Positions 44,682 to 53,956 of a stretch of DNA of 64,000 bases are shown here, one piece after another. The translations under genes and the position numbers were made by a program. The notes under the pieces are model-generated. The model saw only the letters and a list, made by a program, of their open reading frames with translations, had not been told where the DNA came from and ran no database searches. The DNA is from Fodinisporobacter ferrooxydans (GTDB lineage Bacteria > Bacillota > Bacilli > Tumebacillales > MYW30-H2): NCBI RefSeq assembly GCF_022818495.1, contig NZ_CP089291.1, forward strand, positions 1,909,001 through 1,973,000, written 5' to 3'. Numbering within the stretch: the stretch's first letter is position 1; every line of letters begins with the position of its first letter.

Positions 44682-45530
44682 ATGGTTCAAACAATTGGTG
44701 TTGTAGGAGCAGGGACGATGGGAAACGGAATTGCTCAAGTTGCAGCAGAGGCTGGCTACCAGGTTATTTTGCGGGATATAGAAGAAAAGTTTGTTCAAAA
44801 GGGATTCAACACTATCCAAAATAACCTGAATCGCTCAGTAGCTAAAGGTAAGCTGTCAGAAGAGCGTGCACAGGAGATTTTAGGACGTATTCAAACAACT
44901 GTAGAACTAAAGGATCTAGCCGACGCTGATATTATTATTGAAGCAATTATTGAAAAAATGGAACCGAAAAAAACATTATTGAAGGAACTTGATGCTGTTT
45001 GTAAAGATACCACAGTATTTGCATCAAATACTTCCGGTTTAAGCATTACAGAATTAGCGACTGCGACCAACCGGCCTGACAAGGTATTAGGGATGCATTT
45101 TTTCAATCCCGTTCCGGTTATGAAGTTGGTTGAAATTATCAAAGGACAGGAAACATCGGAAGAATCATTTGGTTTTATAAAAAAACTGGTGGAGAGATTT
45201 GGTAAAGAAGGGATTTTGGTAAACGATGCTCCACTTTTCGCAGTCAATCGGATCCTTGTGCCCATGTTGAATGAAGCGATTTTTGTATTGGCTGAAGGTA
45301 CAGCAAGTGCTGAAGATATTGACAAAGGCATGAAGCTTGGGGCGAATCATCCAATAGGTCCATTGGCGCTGGCAGACATGGTAGGGTTAGACACGTTGCT
45401 CTTTGTTATTGAAACATTATATGAAGAAACAGGTGATTCCAAATACCGCCCGGCACCATTATTAAAAAAATTGGTACGTGCAGGACAGCTGGGTAGAAAG
45501 ACTGGCAAAGGATTTTATAGCTATTCTTAA
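44682..45530 (+). CDS. 3-hydroxybutyryl-CoA dehydrogenase, copy 1
   Basis: 282 residues. The NAD motif is [11 protein letters not shown]. Catalytic features are the ASNTSGLSI loop, [13 protein letters not shown] (His) and the [12 protein letters not shown] segment. Full length for the single-domain HBD family. The start at 44682 is chosen by homology. It oxidises (S)-3-hydroxyacyl-CoA to the 3-keto form. A paralogue lies at 51760. Confidence 0.93.
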   Translation: MVQTIGVVGAGTMGNGIAQVAAEAGYQVILRDIEEKFVQKGFNTIQNNLNRSVAKGKLSEERAQEILGRIQTTVELKDLADADIIIEAIIEKMEPKKTLLKELDAVCKDTTVFASNTSGLSITELATATNRPDKVLGMHFFNPVPVMKLVEIIKGQETSEESFGFIKKLVERFGKEGILVNDAPLFAVNRILVPMLNEAIFVLAEGTASAEDIDKGMKLGANHPIGPLALADMVGLDTLLFVIETLYEETGDSKYRPAPLLKKLVRAGQLGRKTGKGFYSYS

Positions 45531-45539
45531 TCGGCGGAT

Positions 45540-45822
45540 TTGGTGGAAGAACCCATTCAAGCATTGCAGGATGCTGATCGCAACAAGGAAATTAAGGTGA
45601 TCATCCTTTCCGGTGAAGGCAAATCGTTTTGCGCCGGGGGCGATCTGGATACGATGCTGCAACTAGCAGACCCTAGTGTAGTCAACCAATATATGCAAGC
45701 GGCTTCAAAACTTACAAAGGTCCTATCGGATCGCAGAAGGGGATTTGCTGACTGAGGCAACAACATTTGCCGAGATCTTGCGAAAAGGCCCGCCGTTAAG
45801 CAACAAGTTTGTAAAACAATAG
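45540..45822 (+). pseudogene. Enoyl-CoA hydratase remnant with internal deletion
   Basis: VIILSGEGKSFCAGGDLDTM is the crotonase oxyanion-hole region. Near 45725 the frame shifts and jumps to YRIAEGDLLTEATTFAEILR, from the far C-terminal part, ending at 45822. Most of the core is lost and the N-terminus is missing. Confidence 0.75.
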
Positions 45823-45854
45823 AAGTAAGTAAAAGTTAACAAATAAGGAAAGCT

Positions 45855-45893
45855 AAAGTACCCAAGACGTTAATTGTCATCGGGTACTTTTCT
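45855..45893 (+). terminator. Terminator between convergent transcripts
   Basis: AAAGTACCC / GGGTACTTT with an 18-base loop and a T-run. Confidence 0.7.
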
Positions 45894-45945
45894 GTGAGCG
45901 CTTGTATTGGGTGCTGTGTCATAATTTCGCCCTCGAAACCATCAT

Positions 45946-47097
45946 TCATAATGAATCTATGATTTGGTTCGCTATCGAATCATACAAGGTTTCAGAGCTT
46001 TTAAGTTCAAGGCGGGCAATCCGCAATTCTTTATACCACCGTTCAAACGGTATATCATCAGTAAACCCTGCACCACCATGTATCTGAACGCCATTGTCTA
46101 CAATCTTTGATGCTACCTCTGTTGCGGCTATTTTGGCCATTTCCGTTTTTAGGATCCGGTCCTTTGTGTTTGCATCTAAGCTGGTGGCTGCATCCCATAA
46201 CAAGAGTCTTGCTGCCTGGAGCTCTGCTGCTGTACTGGCAAGCATCGTACGGATCGTAGCAAATTGCGATAAAGGCTTTCCTCTTGTGACGCGGATGGCC
46301 GCATATTGCTTGCTTAACTCATGTGCCCGTTTTGCGACTCCAATGCAGCGTGCCGCCATTTGTATTTGTGATTCTGTCAACCAACGCTCAATCAGTTCAA
46401 TTCCTTGACCGACTTCACCGATTCGTTTAGAGTCGTCTATTTCGTAGTTTTGAAAGTCTATTTCAGAAACATGAAGCACATCGATTAATGCAGTTTCTTT
46501 GACACTTAGCTTGTCATCAGGTTCCAGCAAAAATAGAGTTGGCTTGATTTCATTATCAACCATACAATTGACAAGAACAATGCCAAACGCAGCAGTTTGA
46601 ACATTCCTAACAAACGATTTTCTCCCTTGAATCACCCATGTGTTTCCATTGCGTTGTGCACTGCATTGCAACTGGTTCAAGTCGTTGCTTTCATCTGTTT
46701 CCCAGAGTGCAATATAGCATCCTTTTCCAGATTGTGCAGCTGGTCGGATATACGTTTCCAATTGCTGTGTGGAACAAGCAGTCAAGAATGACGGCAGATC
46801 TTCGCCAAAAGCTTTTCCTGCCGTTTGGTAGAATCCAAACCGGTGTTGCGCTGCTTCCTCAAATAGAACAGCTTGTTGAAACAATGTAAGCCCTGCTCCG
46901 CCAAACTCTTTCTTTGTTCCAAGCAACCAGTGTCCACGTTCTTTTGCTTTCTTTTGAAATTGTTGGATGAATTCTTGAGTAAAACCTTTTGTCTGGATTT
47001 CAATTTGTTGCTCCACAGGCAAAACTTGTTCTTTGACAAACGCTTGTATGGTTTTCCGCAACATGTTTAATTCAGGATGTATTAAAATATGTTCCAT
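45946..47097 (-). CDS. Acyl-CoA dehydrogenase, copy 2
   Basis: 383 residues, the standard length. The C-terminal FAD-binding motif is clear (QIHGGAGFTDDIPFERWYKE), and the N domain has GTKKEFGGAGLTLFQQAVLFEE. It is less conserved than its paralogue at 48966 (for example the mid-domain lacks the usual TEP loop and reads ALWETDESND), so its reaction may be atypical. Last gene of the minus-strand operon from the sigma-54 promoter at 50218. Confidence 0.87.
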   Translation of the reverse strand: MEHILIHPELNMLRKTIQAFVKEQVLPVEQQIEIQTKGFTQEFIQQFQKKAKERGHWLLGTKKEFGGAGLTLFQQAVLFEEAAQHRFGFYQTAGKAFGEDLPSFLTACSTQQLETYIRPAAQSGKGCYIALWETDESNDLNQLQCSAQRNGNTWVIQGRKSFVRNVQTAAFGIVLVNCMVDNEIKPTLFLLEPDDKLSVKETALIDVLHVSEIDFQNYEIDDSKRIGEVGQGIELIERWLTESQIQMAARCIGVAKRAHELSKQYAAIRVTRGKPLSQFATIRTMLASTAAELQAARLLLWDAATSLDANTKDRILKTEMAKIAATEVASKIVDNGVQIHGGAGFTDDIPFERWYKELRIARLELKSSETLYDSIANQIIDSL

Positions 47098-47158
47098 AGT
47101 GATTCCCCCATTTGTGAATGTAAGTAGTATGACACGCAGTCAAGCTTTCTGAGTTGCA

Positions 47159-47902
47159 TCAAACATTCCAGGCAACCAGACGATTTTCAACAAGTCTTGG
47201 CACGATCGGCAGAGCTCCAACCTTTGTAACATATTCAATTGAGTCAGGATATCCTAGATTTCTAAGCAGATTCCCCGTTTCAGATGTTCGCAGTACGTTT
47301 GCGAGGTTGTCTGCACAATGTTCATAGAGCCGGAAAGCAGCCTTAGCAGAATCTGTTAATGTCCATGCGGATATATTTTCGTGTACAAGTTCTGAAATCA
47401 GATAACCGGCTCCCAAAAAATCTTCAATCGAAAATCTTCCCTGGGAACCTGAGCAGACCAGCAATATGCTGCTCGTGTCATTTGATTTTTGGAGATCCTT
47501 GGCAACGGCCTGACCATTTAAAAATGAAGCTGTATAGACGGTCTTTGCCAGCATGGATTTTCTGATTGCGACAGTTCCGTTTGTTGTTGATAAAATTATG
47601 GCCTTGTCGGCTATATCCGCGGCAAGCAAGGTTTCAGGATCTGTACCAAGAAATCCATCAAGTGTATGTCCATCTTGTTCCCCACATAGCATATACGTTT
47701 CTTCTGCTAACTCCGAAGCCAACTTTAATCCTTCTTTTTCATCAGCAACTGGAATCACTTCTTTTGCTCCATGGTGCAGAAGTGTTGCAATTGTTGATGT
47801 AGCAAGTAAGACATCAGTGACAACGGCGGTACATGTCTTGATTTGATGTGGTTGAACCGCTTCTTTTTGAGTAATTACGTGAATTTTTCGCATAACAGCC
47901 AT
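47159..47902 (-). CDS. ComB-family (2-phosphosulfolactate phosphatase-like) protein
   Basis: 247 residues of the ComB family: VVTDVLLATSTIATLLHHGA (DxxRATST-like motif), LCGEQDGHTLDGFLGTDPET and ILSTTNGTVAIRKS. ComB removes phosphate from 2-phosphosulfolactate in coenzyme M synthesis, but bacterial members stand in many contexts. Here it is 11 bases from an APH-type kinase in the same operon, which suggests it acts on a phosphorylated intermediate of that pathway. Confidence 0.8.
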   Translation of the reverse strand: MAVMRKIHVITQKEAVQPHQIKTCTAVVTDVLLATSTIATLLHHGAKEVIPVADEKEGLKLASELAEETYMLCGEQDGHTLDGFLGTDPETLLAADIADKAIILSTTNGTVAIRKSMLAKTVYTASFLNGQAVAKDLQKSNDTSSILLVCSGSQGRFSIEDFLGAGYLISELVHENISAWTLTDSAKAAFRLYEHCADNLANVLRTSETGNLLRNLGYPDSIEYVTKVGALPIVPRLVENRLVAWNV

Positions 47903-47913
47903 ATTAGCCCTCT

Positions 47914-48963
47914 TTATAATAATTCTTTGTATTTAGCTCGTATGGATAGCTCCATAAGATTGTTGACACCCATTCCTAACTTCTCGAAGCGATTGTCACT
48001 TGTCTGGCCTTGCTTCCAACGATAATAAATTTGCTGCAGAATCACAGCTACTTTATAGAAAGCAAAAGTTAGGTAGTAATCAATATTTGAAACATCTCTT
48101 CCACTTTTTTCAGCATATAGTTCGACCAAATCTCGGCGCTTTAAAAATCCGGGCAATGTTGTGATCGACGTTAAACCGGTAGCTGGTTCTCCTGCTTCCA
48201 CCCAATAAGCAATAGCTGAACCAAGATCTGTAAGTGGATCACCCACAGTAGACATTTCCCAATCAAAAACACCCACTGTAATTCCAGGATTGTCGGAAGC
48301 CAGCATCAGATTGTTCAATTTAAAATCGTTATGGACGATTGTAGGTCTGGTATATTTTGGAATATTTGCGATTAACCACTGTTCGATCTCCTGAACGATT
48401 GTAATTTCATCAGTCATTGCAGCATGGTAACGTTTAATCCAGCCCAATACTTGTCGTTCCAGGTATCCATCTGGACGTGCAAGCTCCGTTAATTTTGTTT
48501 TTGTATAATTAATTTCATGCAACTGTACCAATGTTTGAATAATACTTTTCGAAATCTGTTGATAGGTTTCTTCTGTTTTCTCGTATTCCGTTGGGATGGA
48601 GTCATCCAATACCACACCTGTTTTTCGTTCCATAATATAAAAGGGACGCTCCATGATCGCCGCATCGTTGCAGAACAGATACGGTTTTGGGGCAAGTGGA
48701 AAGACAGGGTTGACGCTTTGCAAAATTTTAAATTCCCGTTCCATATCATGTGCTTTCGGTGGGATTGGTCCCAACGGTGAGCGCCGAAATACGGCCTCCC
48801 AGTCACCGATTTTTAGTAAATATGTCAAGTTGGAATACCCGGCAGAAAACTGCCTGACGCTCATTGCTTCATTCGCAAGATTTGGGATATTGGAACGAAT
48901 GTGATGTTCAATCGACTTCCAGTTCAACTCTTCTCGCACCTGTATAAGTCCCTGTTCTGTCAC
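47914..48963 (-). CDS. APH-family phosphotransferase, acyl-CoA-pathway type
   Basis: 349 residues, protein-kinase-like fold of aminoglycoside phosphotransferases: FSAGYSNLTYLLKIGDWEAV (nucleotide loop), IVHNDFKLNNLML (catalytic HxDxxxxN), VGVFDWEMSTVGDPLTDLGS (DxE). This subgroup is that of the kinase domain of ACAD10/11 and LvaA, which phosphorylate 4-hydroxyacyl-CoA. It ends 11 bases before the ComB-like gene and starts 2 bases after the acyl-CoA dehydrogenase stop, so the two are coupled. Confidence 0.88.
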   Translation of the reverse strand: MTEQGLIQVREELNWKSIEHHIRSNIPNLANEAMSVRQFSAGYSNLTYLLKIGDWEAVFRRSPLGPIPPKAHDMEREFKILQSVNPVFPLAPKPYLFCNDAAIMERPFYIMERKTGVVLDDSIPTEYEKTEETYQQISKSIIQTLVQLHEINYTKTKLTELARPDGYLERQVLGWIKRYHAAMTDEITIVQEIEQWLIANIPKYTRPTIVHNDFKLNNLMLASDNPGITVGVFDWEMSTVGDPLTDLGSAIAYWVEAGEPATGLTSITTLPGFLKRRDLVELYAEKSGRDVSNIDYYLTFAFYKVAVILQQIYYRWKQGQTSDNRFEKLGMGVNNLMELSIRAKYKELL

Positions 48964-48965
48964 GA

Positions 48966-50162
48966 TTAAATCCCACCATTCTGAAATGACTTGATGATTT
49001 GCCGGGCAACGACCATGCGGTGCACTTCATCAGCACCATCATAAATACGGGCAGCCCGGGCTTCTCGATAAAATCCTTCCAACAAAGTATGGTGCGTAAG
49101 TCCGTACATTCCAAGGACCTGAATCGCTCGATCAATTACTTTTTGCAGGATGTTTGCACCATGAAATTTGATCAGTGAGATTTCTTTGCGGGCTTGGTCA
49201 CCTTGATCCATTTTCCAGGCTGCATGCAATGTGAGCAGACGGGCTGCCTCGATCTCCGCTGCCGAGTCTGCAATAAAGTTTTGGATCGTTTGTGAATCTG
49301 CAAGCGTCCGGCCGGCAGTTTCCTTTTGCAACGCGTACTCAACCATAATTTCGAAGCTCCGTTTGGCAACACCGATCCAGCGCATCGCATGTGTGATACG
49401 GCCAGGGCCAAGGCGTAATTGTGCAAGTTTAAAGCCCTCTCCCCGTTTTCCTAACATACTCGATGCAGGAACTCGGCAATCCGTATAGCGAACTTCACAG
49501 TGGCCACCAACAAAATGATCGCCCATGACAGGTACCTCACGAACAATTTCAAAGCCAGGATTGTCTGCATCCACGATAAACATGCTATAGCGTTGGTGTG
49601 GAGGAGTATCTGGGTCGGTCATAGCCATCACAATGGAGAAGGCTGAACCGACAGCACCCGTGGTAAACCATTTATGTGCCTGAATTACCCAACCATCGTT
49701 GTCTTCAATTGCTCGGGCTTGCAGGAGTGTGGGATCTGAACCGGATACTTCTGGCTCTGTCATGGCAAAACACGAGCGCACATCTCCGTTTGCCAAAGGG
49801 ATTAGGTATTTTTCTTTTTGTTCTGCGGTTGCGGCATGGTACAGGATCTCTGAGTTACCAGCATCCGGTGCCATGGATCCGAAGATATAGGGCGCGATGG
49901 GACTTCTTCCAATTATTTCAGATAGTAACCCTAAGGAAACAAACCCCATCCCCATGCCACCAACATCTTTCGGTAAATGACCGGCCCATAAATTTAAATC
50001 TTTTGCTTTTTGCTGCAATGGTTTCAGAATGTCGTTTGGCAAACCGCGATGTGGCACCATGTACGTTTCATTTGGATATACGAATTGGTTCATAAATTCC
50101 GTAGCTTTTACCAACATTTCTTGTTGTTCGGATGAAGGACAGAAATCAAACATGTAAATCAC
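48966..50162 (-). CDS. Acyl-CoA dehydrogenase, copy 1 (ACAD10/11-like)
   Basis: 398 residues. It has CFAMTEPEVSGSDPTLLQAR, the flavin loop KWFTTGAVGSAF, and QVLGMYGLTHHTLLEGFYRE-type C-terminal motif with ARAARIYDGADEVHRM. The C-terminal pattern (RIYDGADEVHR) is typical of the ACAD10/11 and related group. It is the first gene of the minus-strand operon and is followed without gap by the APH kinase, the same pairing that is fused in eukaryotic ACAD10/11. Confidence 0.9.
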   Translation of the reverse strand: MIYMFDFCPSSEQQEMLVKATEFMNQFVYPNETYMVPHRGLPNDILKPLQQKAKDLNLWAGHLPKDVGGMGMGFVSLGLLSEIIGRSPIAPYIFGSMAPDAGNSEILYHAATAEQKEKYLIPLANGDVRSCFAMTEPEVSGSDPTLLQARAIEDNDGWVIQAHKWFTTGAVGSAFSIVMAMTDPDTPPHQRYSMFIVDADNPGFEIVREVPVMGDHFVGGHCEVRYTDCRVPASSMLGKRGEGFKLAQLRLGPGRITHAMRWIGVAKRSFEIMVEYALQKETAGRTLADSQTIQNFIADSAAEIEAARLLTLHAAWKMDQGDQARKEISLIKFHGANILQKVIDRAIQVLGMYGLTHHTLLEGFYREARAARIYDGADEVHRMVVARQIIKSFQNGGI

Positions 50163-50202
50163 TCCTAAATAGATTCACGATATAAGTACGCTTCAGTCCT
50201 AA

Positions 50203-50218
50203 TGCAATTACCATGCCA
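50203..50218 (-). promoter_or_regulatory. Sigma-54 promoter of the ACAD/APH operon
   Basis: On the minus strand TGGCAT-N5-TTGCA, 41 bases before the ATG of the acyl-CoA dehydrogenase. Confidence 0.88.
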
Positions 50219-50267
50219 AGAGGGTCGGGAATTGGTTGTGTTGAGTTGAACAGGATCGTTTTGAATA

Positions 50268-50286
50268 GTATTTCCTTAGGAAATAC
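50268..50286. promoter_or_regulatory. Perfect 19-bp palindrome between divergent sigma-54 promoters
   Basis: GTATTTCCTTAGGAAATAC, 9 + 1 + 9 bases. It lies 50 bases upstream of one promoter and about 216 upstream of the other, where an enhancer-binding activator would bind. Confidence 0.55.
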
Positions 50287-50501
50287 ATGTTGTATCTTTT
50301 TTGTATCCATAGGAAACAATTTTTGCGGAAAAACGCAATGACACAACGCCCCGAGATGTCGCACTGTAGAGAATGGCAGAGTGGTTGCACGTTTTGTTCG
50401 AATGAAATCTTGTCGGGTTCAAGCGGTGTATCACTGAAAAAACCAATTTATCAGAGATTTTTGACTAAAATATGCCTGAATTATGCGAAAAATGAAGCGG
50501 T

Positions 50502-50517
50502 TGGCATACTTGTTGCA
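50502..50517 (+). promoter_or_regulatory. Sigma-54 promoter of the cyclase/HBD/thiolase/ligase operon
   Basis: TGGCAT-N5-TTGCA, 68 bases before the next start codon. Confidence 0.88.
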
Positions 50518-50584
50518 AGAATGATAAGCCGAACACTCTTAGATGGGTGCATGAATTAAATTTAAACATGTAGGAGATGATCGA

Positions 50585-51547
50585 ATGTCAGCAAACAATA
50601 TCAGCATCTCACAAATTTTAAAAGAAGCGCCTAAAAACTGGGGACGTTGGGGAGCAGAGGATGAGCTGGGGGCAGTCAATTATTTAGACCAGATTCAAGT
50701 ATTGCGAGGAATCGCATCCGTCCAAAGCGGTAGAGTGTTTACGCTGGGCTGTCCAATTGCCAGGAAAGAAGGAGACCCGGTATGGCCAGGCCGCTCCCAA
50801 CCGGGACATCATATGACACAAGACCATGGAACCTACTGTTGCGGCAAGTTACAACCTCTCGGGGCAGGGCTGGAGTATGCTGACGATGTGATTTACATGG
50901 CAGTACAGGGCTCCACTCAATTTGATGCACTTGGGCATGTATGGTATGACGATCAGGTGTATAACGGATTCGATGCAAATACAACAATCGATGGCATGGA
51001 AAAATGCTCGATTATGCCAATTGCTGAGCATGGTGTGGTAGGGCGTGGCATCTTGTTGGATGTTGCCCGCTTTAAAGGGAAAAAGAATCTTGATAAGGGC
51101 GAAGAAATCACACTTGAGGATCTGCTTGCTACGGCGAAGGCACAGGGTGTAACAATTGAAAAACGAGATATTCTTTTAATTCGCACGGGCTGGTTAAGCG
51201 TTTTCTATAATCAAGGATCGTCCGCTTTTTATGAAGGCGATTTCAACGAACCGGGTCTCACATATACACCAGAACTCGTTCAATGGTTCTATGATATGGA
51301 AATCCCTGCATTCGGCACAGATACGATCGCCAATGAGCAAACCGTTTCATGCAGAACAGGCACTGCTCTTCCATTGCATGGAGCATTGTTGCGGAATCTA
51401 GGCGTATCCTTTAACGAAATCAACTGGTTGGAGGATTTGGCAGAAGATTGTGCAAATGACAATCAGTATACATTTTTATATGCGGCTGCACCTCTAAAAA
51501 TTGTGCAGGGAACAGGTGCTCCGGTCAATCCAGTTGTTATTAAGTAG
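50585..51547 (+). CDS. Cyclase-family (kynurenine-formamidase-like) hydrolase
   Basis: 320 residues of the cyclase family (PF04199 type). The metal-site segment is GSTQFDALGHVWYDDQVYNG, a variant of HxGTHxDxPxH, and the later segment includes DILLIRTGW and PAFGTDTIANEQ. Members open or close amide and lactone rings. In this cluster a lactonase for a hydroxyacid lactone is a fair guess. GTAGGAGATG precedes the ATG at 50585. Confidence 0.85.
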   Translation: MSANNISISQILKEAPKNWGRWGAEDELGAVNYLDQIQVLRGIASVQSGRVFTLGCPIARKEGDPVWPGRSQPGHHMTQDHGTYCCGKLQPLGAGLEYADDVIYMAVQGSTQFDALGHVWYDDQVYNGFDANTTIDGMEKCSIMPIAEHGVVGRGILLDVARFKGKKNLDKGEEITLEDLLATAKAQGVTIEKRDILLIRTGWLSVFYNQGSSAFYEGDFNEPGLTYTPELVQWFYDMEIPAFGTDTIANEQTVSCRTGTALPLHGALLRNLGVSFNEINWLEDLAEDCANDNQYTFLYAAAPLKIVQGTGAPVNPVVIK

Positions 51548-51621
51548 ATTTCCTATACTTACGGTGCCGGTTTAAAAAGATTTTTGCCAAGGGAGGCACG
51601 GGCACTCCTAGACAGGCGCCT

Positions 51622-51697
51622 GATGCCTGAAACCAGAGTTTGTTAAGGTGTTGGATACAACCGATACTCTGTCATCCGGCACCTGGTTTCTGGCATC
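51622..51697 (+). repeat. Large imperfect inverted repeat in the operon leader
   Basis: GATGCCTGAAACCAG (51622-51636) pairs with CTGGTTTCTGGCATC (51683-51697), one T-T mismatch. The loop contains GTTG-GATA-CAAC and GAGT/ACTC. It may be an attenuator, a processing site or a small mobile-element remnant. Confidence 0.5.
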
Positions 51698-51759
51698 TGT
51701 TATTCATGAGTTGTTCGGGCCTCTCCGGTTTTAATACTCGGAAAGGGGGAAGGAGCTGC

Positions 51760-52683
51760 ATGAAGATGATTGGTGTGATTGGTGCCGGTACGATGGGGAC
51801 AGGGATTGCCCAGTTGTTTGCAATGTCTGGATATGAAGTTGTTTTTCTTGATATAAAACAGCAAGCAATTGAAACCGGAATCAATCGGATCAAAAGCAAT
51901 CTAGAGCGCATGGTAAAAAAAGCTAAACTATCGGAAAATCAGGCAAATGAAATAGTGGCCAGAATTCACGGCACGACTGACTGGTCAAAACTAGCAACTG
52001 CAGATTATGTAACGGAAGCTGTACCGGAAAAGATGACATTGAAACATGAGGTATATCGTATAATAGAATCGTATTGTAGAGAAGAAATAATTTTTGCAAC
52101 GAATACATCTGGTTTAAGTGTTACCGAAATTGCCTCTGTATTAAAACGTCCTGAGAGATTGATAGTAACACATTATTTTTATCCTGTTCCCATCATGAAG
52201 CTTGTCGAGCTGGTCAGAGGGGCAAAAACCAGTGACGAAACGGTTTTGACAGTTAAAAAATTGCTGACAACACTCGGAAAGAAGTGTATTGAGGTAAAGG
52301 AGTCGCCATTATTTGTTGTCAATCGACTGATCATTCCGATGATCAACGAAGCCATTTTCGTTTTGCAAGAGGGAATTTGTAAAAAAGAAGAAATTGATGA
52401 AGCGATGCTGCTCGGCGCGGATCATCCTGTTGGACCACTTGCTTTGGCTGATATTATCGGCTTGGATACGCTTCTGTATGTTATAGAAACTCTTTATACG
52501 GAAACCAACGACCCGAAATATCGCCCAGCCCCGCTGCTGCGGCAAATGGTTCGATCAGGGAACTTGGGACGAAAAACAGGAAAAGGCTTTTATGAATATG
52601 ACGGAAAGCAAACGAATGATACTCAAACAAATGCCTCTCATACGAATGTTTCTCCAATAAATACGCAAGAGGTGCTAGCATGA
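51760..52683 (+). CDS. 3-hydroxyacyl-CoA dehydrogenase, copy 2
   Basis: 307 residues. VIGAGTMGTGIAQLFAMSG at the start, FATNTSGLSVTEIA, HYFYPVPIMKLVELV, and GADHPVGPLALADIIGLDTL near the end. The last 25 residues (KQTNDTQTNASHTN) are an extra low-complexity tail absent from the paralogue. The start at 51760 has GGGGGAAGGAG. It overlaps the thiolase start by 4 bases. Confidence 0.92.
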   Translation: MKMIGVIGAGTMGTGIAQLFAMSGYEVVFLDIKQQAIETGINRIKSNLERMVKKAKLSENQANEIVARIHGTTDWSKLATADYVTEAVPEKMTLKHEVYRIIESYCREEIIFATNTSGLSVTEIASVLKRPERLIVTHYFYPVPIMKLVELVRGAKTSDETVLTVKKLLTTLGKKCIEVKESPLFVVNRLIIPMINEAIFVLQEGICKKEEIDEAMLLGADHPVGPLALADIIGLDTLLYVIETLYTETNDPKYRPAPLLRQMVRSGNLGRKTGKGFYEYDGKQTNDTQTNASHTNVSPINTQEVLA

Positions 52684-53861
52684 AACCTATTTATATCCTA
52701 AATGGTGCCAGAACTCCATTTAGTGGATTTGGCGGTGCGTTAAAACATGTAACTGCGACAGAGCTGGGGACGATTGCAAGTAAAGGTGCACTCGAACGAA
52801 GCGGCGTGAAACCGGAAGAAATTGAGCACGTGTTTGTCGGAAATGTGATTGCAACCACAAAAAATTCCCCCTACCTTGCAAGGCATGTTGCATTACATGC
52901 AGGTGTGCCAATTGAAAGCCCGGCGTTGACAGTCAATCGGCTTTGCGGTTCAGGCATACAGGCAGTCGTCTCTGCTGCCCAAACCATTCTTTTGGGGGAA
53001 GCAAATGTTGTATTAGCAGCAGGTACAGAAAATATGAGCCAGTCCCCGTATGTTTTACGCAATGCTCGTTTTGGTACAGGGCTGAAAGCGCCGGAAATCG
53101 ACGATATGCTCTGGGGTACTTTGACGGATGAATACATCGGCTGCGGGATGGGAATCACTGCAGAAAATTTAGCGGAACGATACGAAATAAGCCGGCAAGA
53201 GCAAGATGAGTTTGCTGTTCGTTCACAGCAACTCGCCTTACAAGCCCAACGTTCTGGTAGATTTCAGCAGGAGATTGTTCCGGTTGAGACAACCGATAAA
53301 AAGGGGAAGCCTGTAACGGTTGCAGATGATGAACACATACGGGCAGATGCAACGATTGAAAACTTAACCCGGCTGAAACCAGCATTTAAACAGAGTGGAA
53401 CTGTAACTGCAGGAAATTCCAGTGGTATCAATGATGGGGCTGCAGCAGTGGTGATTGCCAATGAAGATTTTGTAAACAGCCATGCCAGTGCACCTCTGGC
53501 CAAAATTTTGTCATGGGGAATTATCGGGGTTGATCCGAACATTATGGGGATTGGTCCAGTTCCAGCATGTCGACTTGCCCTGCAACGAGCAGGCTTGTCA
53601 ATGAATGACATGGATTTGGTCGAAATAAATGAAGCGTTTGCCTCCCAATATCTTGCTGTGGAAAAAGAGCTCGGATTACAGCGCGAAAAGGTCAATGTAA
53701 ATGGTGGTGCTATTGCATTGGGTCATCCGGTCGGCGCGAGTGGTGCACGGATTTTGTATTCATTGGCGGTAGAGCTTAAAAGCAGGAAGCAAAAATATGG
53801 CCTCGCTTCATTATGTATAGGCGGCGGACAGGGTATTGCAATGGTCATTGAGGCAGTTTGA
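52680..53861 (+). CDS. Acetyl-CoA acetyltransferase (thiolase)
   Basis: 393 residues. Active-site Cys C89 in NRLCGSGIQAV, the NEAFASQ motif, His in GGAIALGHPVGASGARI, and the second Cys in CIGGGQG. It cleaves 3-ketoacyl-CoA to acetyl-CoA plus a shortened acyl-CoA, completing beta-oxidation with the preceding dehydrogenase. The ATG overlaps the stop of that gene, so the two are coupled. Confidence 0.94.
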   Translation: MKPIYILNGARTPFSGFGGALKHVTATELGTIASKGALERSGVKPEEIEHVFVGNVIATTKNSPYLARHVALHAGVPIESPALTVNRLCGSGIQAVVSAAQTILLGEANVVLAAGTENMSQSPYVLRNARFGTGLKAPEIDDMLWGTLTDEYIGCGMGITAENLAERYEISRQEQDEFAVRSQQLALQAQRSGRFQQEIVPVETTDKKGKPVTVADDEHIRADATIENLTRLKPAFKQSGTVTAGNSSGINDGAAAVVIANEDFVNSHASAPLAKILSWGIIGVDPNIMGIGPVPACRLALQRAGLSMNDMDLVEINEAFASQYLAVEKELGLQREKVNVNGGAIALGHPVGASGARILYSLAVELKSRKQKYGLASLCIGGGQGIAMVIEAV

Positions 53862-53956
53862 GTCATGCCTGATACGCACGATTCATCTACAATTCAATTC
53901 TGCCTGGTTCGATACAAATTCAGTGCCCAACGTTACTCTTTTGAAAGGGAGCTGTC

